DNA of 64,000 nucleotides from Diphasiastrum complanatum (lineage: Eukaryota > Streptophyta > Lycopodiopsida > Lycopodiales > Lycopodiaceae), in NCBI GenBank assembly GCA_029204225.1, contig CM055093.1, positions 17,385,041 through 17,449,040 on the forward strand. Reading direction: 5' to 3'. Both the position numbers and the translations under genes were made by a program. Positions 59,825 to 64,000 of the stretch are shown here, piece after piece; within the stretch, counting starts at the first letter, position 1; each line of letters begins with the position of its first letter. The notes beneath the pieces were generated by a model, which was not told the origin of the DNA, ran no database searches, and saw only the letters and a program-made list of their open reading frames with translations.

Positions 59825-61190
59825 GTTGTAAAAGGAGCCTGAAGGTTTTTGGTCTCAGATTTCTTGGTGGGCTGAACGGATTTGGAACCGCCAAAAAATC
59901 TAGGTATTATTTTTCAAGCTATGATTTGATTCAAACAATCTTTTGAGAAAATTAGTGGGTTATGTTTTGTTGTTGTTGTGTGCCTTGGAATGATACTCAA
60001 AGTTGTGAGAAGAACTGTGAACTTTGATCTTTTGAAGTATTTTTTGGAGTTAAGTATAAGATGTTGTCTAATGGACAACGTAGACTAAGAGTGCATTTCA
60101 AGATGTTTGTTCCATGAGAAAAGGTTTTTATTCCTCGAAATCGTATTAAAGACTCTGTCTGTACTTAAAAAATTGCCATATCAAAATCATTATTAGAGCA
60201 TAGGACTCGAAAGGGTAGACGTGATGTATGCTTTCTTGTGCAAAATGTTGGTTTCGCCCTCTCTCCTTGGAATACATGAGAGACGTCTATACTATATGTG
60301 GTCAGAGCATGCGTGGCCGGGGATTATTTGCCACAAAAGATTTCCAAGTTGTAAAAGGAGCCTGAAGGTTTTTGGTCTCAGATTTCTTGGTGGGCTGAAC
60401 GGATTTGGAACCGTCAAAAAATCTAGGTATTATTTTTCAAGCTATGATTTGATTCAAACAATCTTTTGAGGAAATTAGTGGGTTATGTTTTGTTGTTGTT
60501 GTGTGCCTTGGAATGATACTCAAAATTTTGAGAAGAATTGTGAACTTTGATCTTTTAAAATATTTTTTGGAGTTAAGTATAAGATGTTGTCTAATGGACA
60601 ATGTAGACTAAGAGTGCATTTCAAGAGGTTTGTTCCACGAGAAAAGGTTTTTATTCTTCGAGTATTAAAGACTCTGCCTGTACTTAAAAAATCGTCATAT
60701 CAAAATCATTATTAGAGCATAGAACTCGAAAGGGTAGACGTAATGTATGCTTTCTTGTGCAAAATATTGGTTTCACCCTCTGTCCTCACAAAAATCTTGA
60801 AATTTATTGGAGATATATTCACCACCTCCATCACTTCTAAGAGCTTTAATCTTGAATGAGAATTGCTTCTCTACATAAGCTTTGAAAATAAGGAAATGAT
60901 CAAACACCATAGATTTTGAAGCAAGAAGCTAGATCCAAGTGAATCTTGTGTAATCATCAATGAAAGTAACAAAACAAGTGGCTCCTCCCTTGCTTGTAGT
61001 TGATGAGAAATGCACATCCGAGTGGATTAACTCCAAAGGATGCTTGCTTTTGATAGAAGATCTTGTAAATGGCTTTTTGTGAGATTTAGCAATAGCACAA
61101 GCCTCACAAGGCTTGGAATACATGAGAGGCATCTATACTATACGTGGTCAGAGCATGCGTGGCCGGGGATTATTTGCCACAAAAGATGTC
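59825..61190. repeat. Tandem duplication of about 523 bases, second unit interrupted
   Basis: 59825-60262 matches 60348-60784 with few substitutions. The following segment 60263-60347 (GGAATACATGAGAG, GTGGTCAGAGCATGCGTGGC) recurs at 61115-61190. The second unit is therefore split by 327 bases of copia integrase sequence (60785-61111). Confidence 0.9.
60785..61132 (-). pseudogene. Copia integrase fragment inserted in a duplicated unit
   Basis: The minus strand reads CEACAIAKSHKKPFTRSSIK, then HPLELIHSDVHFSSTTSKGG and FVTFIDDYTRFTWI. A decayed SFKIKALRSDGGGEYISNKF stretch follows. These are the zinc-finger end and catalytic core of a copia integrase. The fragment lacks any other part of the element and is flanked by CCTCACAA at both ends (60784-60791, 61102-61109). 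Confidence 0.85.
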
Positions 61191-61210
61191 CAAATGGGTA
61201 GTTTGTTGCT

Positions 61211-61396
61211 TGTGAGAAATGCAATTGCAGAATCCCAAGCTGATCATTCAAGCTGATAAGAGCAGTGGTCATTCGGAAGGCATTTTGGGGGTTCTAGAAG
61301 AGATTGCTAAGAGGCTCGAAATCAAGCAGTGTGCACAGCAGTTTATGTTGCTGGAGTGGATGATTGGCATCCTTTCACATTTGAAAAGAGATTGGT
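61211..61396 (+). other. Short coding-like stretch, unknown
   Basis: The frame gives LQNPKLIIQADKSSGHSEGI, LGVLEEIAKRLEIKQ and a tail ending before GTAAGC (61390s). Codon pattern and a possible donor suggest an exon remnant. The product is not recognised. Confidence 0.25.
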
Positions 61397-61399
61397 AAG

Positions 61400-62400
61400 C
61401 AGCTATCCATTGCAAACTATTAATTTTCATTAAGCCATCAATTTTTGTACTGGGACATGAATTTTTTTTTTGATCTTTACATCAAGTAGTGTTTCATGAT
61501 TGTTATTAGTGTTTCCATCATGTCAGATTATGAAATCCACTATATGTTCTCAATCGGATCAAAGAAAATCAGAGTATTAACTTTCTTGATTTCCAAATCA
61601 AGAAATAGTGCAGCAGTAAGATCTCAACAGAACTTCAACCGACTGTTTAGCAGGTAACAGAGGAGACCCAGATCTATCTCCCTATCATATTTTTGGTCAA
61701 ACCATTTTAGCAAGAAAACTTTGACTTTCTTTATGTTTGGCCACAGAGAGTACCTTCAACTGAATCGTACTATTATGAAGGTGGGAGTGTCCTCTGTCAG
61801 ACTGTACCAAGTTCGGTCGAAGTTGTCTTTCAATTCAACCGAAATTAAATTTTGTCAAGATTTTCCAAACTTGACCTTGAAAAAAGAAAAATGACTTGGA
61901 CGATGTAGTTAGACTCATGTCTAATGCATACCACCAAATGTTCGATCGAAGTCAGCCACTAGAACCATCAAAACCAGAACTAGAACTGAAACAAAAAACA
62001 CAAAATCCAAGATCCCAGATGATCTTTAAATCAACTTCAACTAAATCATTGAGGAGATTAAATAACTCGACTACACATTCAGTCGAAGTTATATACCTAC
62101 TTGCATAGAATCCATCAAATCATAATGCTTATCATTAGTTGAATATATTTTGAAGCTAAGCTAAACTGACCATGAGCCACTCTAATGCCAAAAAGCCACT
62201 CTTAAACAATCTATAAAAAATGAGGCTCAGGAGACTATTTATTTTGTCTAAGGCCCTACAATCTAGTATAGTTGGAGGCCCAATGATGCATATAATATGA
62301 AAGTTGATATATCTCGGAACATAAGTAGTGGCTGCCAAAAATAAAAAATATGTCTGCTAACCATGGGTCACATAGCAATCCAAATGCTCCAAGAGAACGA
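61400..62400. other. AT-rich spacer
   Basis: No gene was supported. TTCAACCGA/TTCGATCGAAG-like words recur but no repeat structure was resolved. Confidence 0.4.
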
Positions 62401-62402
62401 CC

Positions 62403-63900
<1,498 letters not shown>

Positions 63901-63972
<72 letters not shown>
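63901..63972. repeat. (CA)n microsatellite
   Basis: A CA run of about 72 bases immediately before an LTR terminus. Confidence 0.97.
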
Positions 63973-63974
<2 letters not shown>

Positions 63975-63977
<3 letters not shown>

Positions 63978-64000
63978 TGGAGGGTTTGCGGATCCCAAGG
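63975..64000 (+). mobile_element. Start of an LTR, same family as 15450
   Basis: TGTTGGAGGGTTTGCGGATC followed by CCAAGG differs from the LTR start at 15450 at two positions in 26. It runs off the window. No polypurine tract precedes it, so it is a 5' LTR or solo LTR inserted at a CA array. Confidence 0.75.

Overview
This window is nuclear DNA from a land plant with a repeat-rich genome. The evidence is a DIVARICATA-type MYB gene with a 5.4-kb intron, a plant-type mitochondrial ribosomal protein uL1 gene, a plant-type prolyl oligopeptidase exon, and many Ty1/copia and Ty3/gypsy retrotransposons with tRNA-Met-type primer sites. Very long (GA)n/(CT)n arrays, a large intron and a possible Penelope-like reverse transcriptase make a non-flowering plant (for example a fern) plausible. 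That is inference; no marker here fixes the lineage.

Host genes are few. The left end (1659-2652, minus) holds the first two coding exons of mitochondrial uL1; the rest lies off the left edge. At 23408-29844 (plus) there is a complete two-exon MYB gene with two SANT/MYB domains (SHAQKYF class), preceded by six CACGTG G-boxes. At 56026-56609 (plus) lies the first exon of a prolyl oligopeptidase family gene. It is followed by a small two-exon fragment of an unrecognised protein (56790-57273) and a broken Raf-like kinase exon (58896-59215).

Most of the rest is mobile DNA. 4456-6440 and 11760-12440 carry two diverged copies of an unrecognised coding repeat, the first of which may include Penelope-like sequence. 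8495-11116 is a copia element reduced to LTRs plus the two ends of its polyprotein. 12445-12700 is a lone copia LTR with primer site. 13253-14020 (minus) is a gypsy gag. 14074-15449 (plus) is the 3' end of another gypsy-like element with an extra ORF, running into an LTR at 15450. 16600-19484 and 20165-20653 are copia pol remnants. Old gypsy pieces sit in the MYB intron.

The largest structure is a three-level nest. A gypsy element (about 39296-55050, plus) is interrupted by a copia element (about 43134-50113, minus), which is interrupted by a second copia element (44829-49765, minus) with a clear ATCCC target duplication. Three of the copia copies have lost reverse transcriptase through internal deletions. 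Tandem duplications, long microsatellites, hairpin repeats and a fragmentary MITE-like family fill the spaces (33.3-39.3 kb, 55.1-55.6 kb, 57.9-61.2 kb). At the right edge the LTR start found at 15450 recurs at 63975 and runs off the window.
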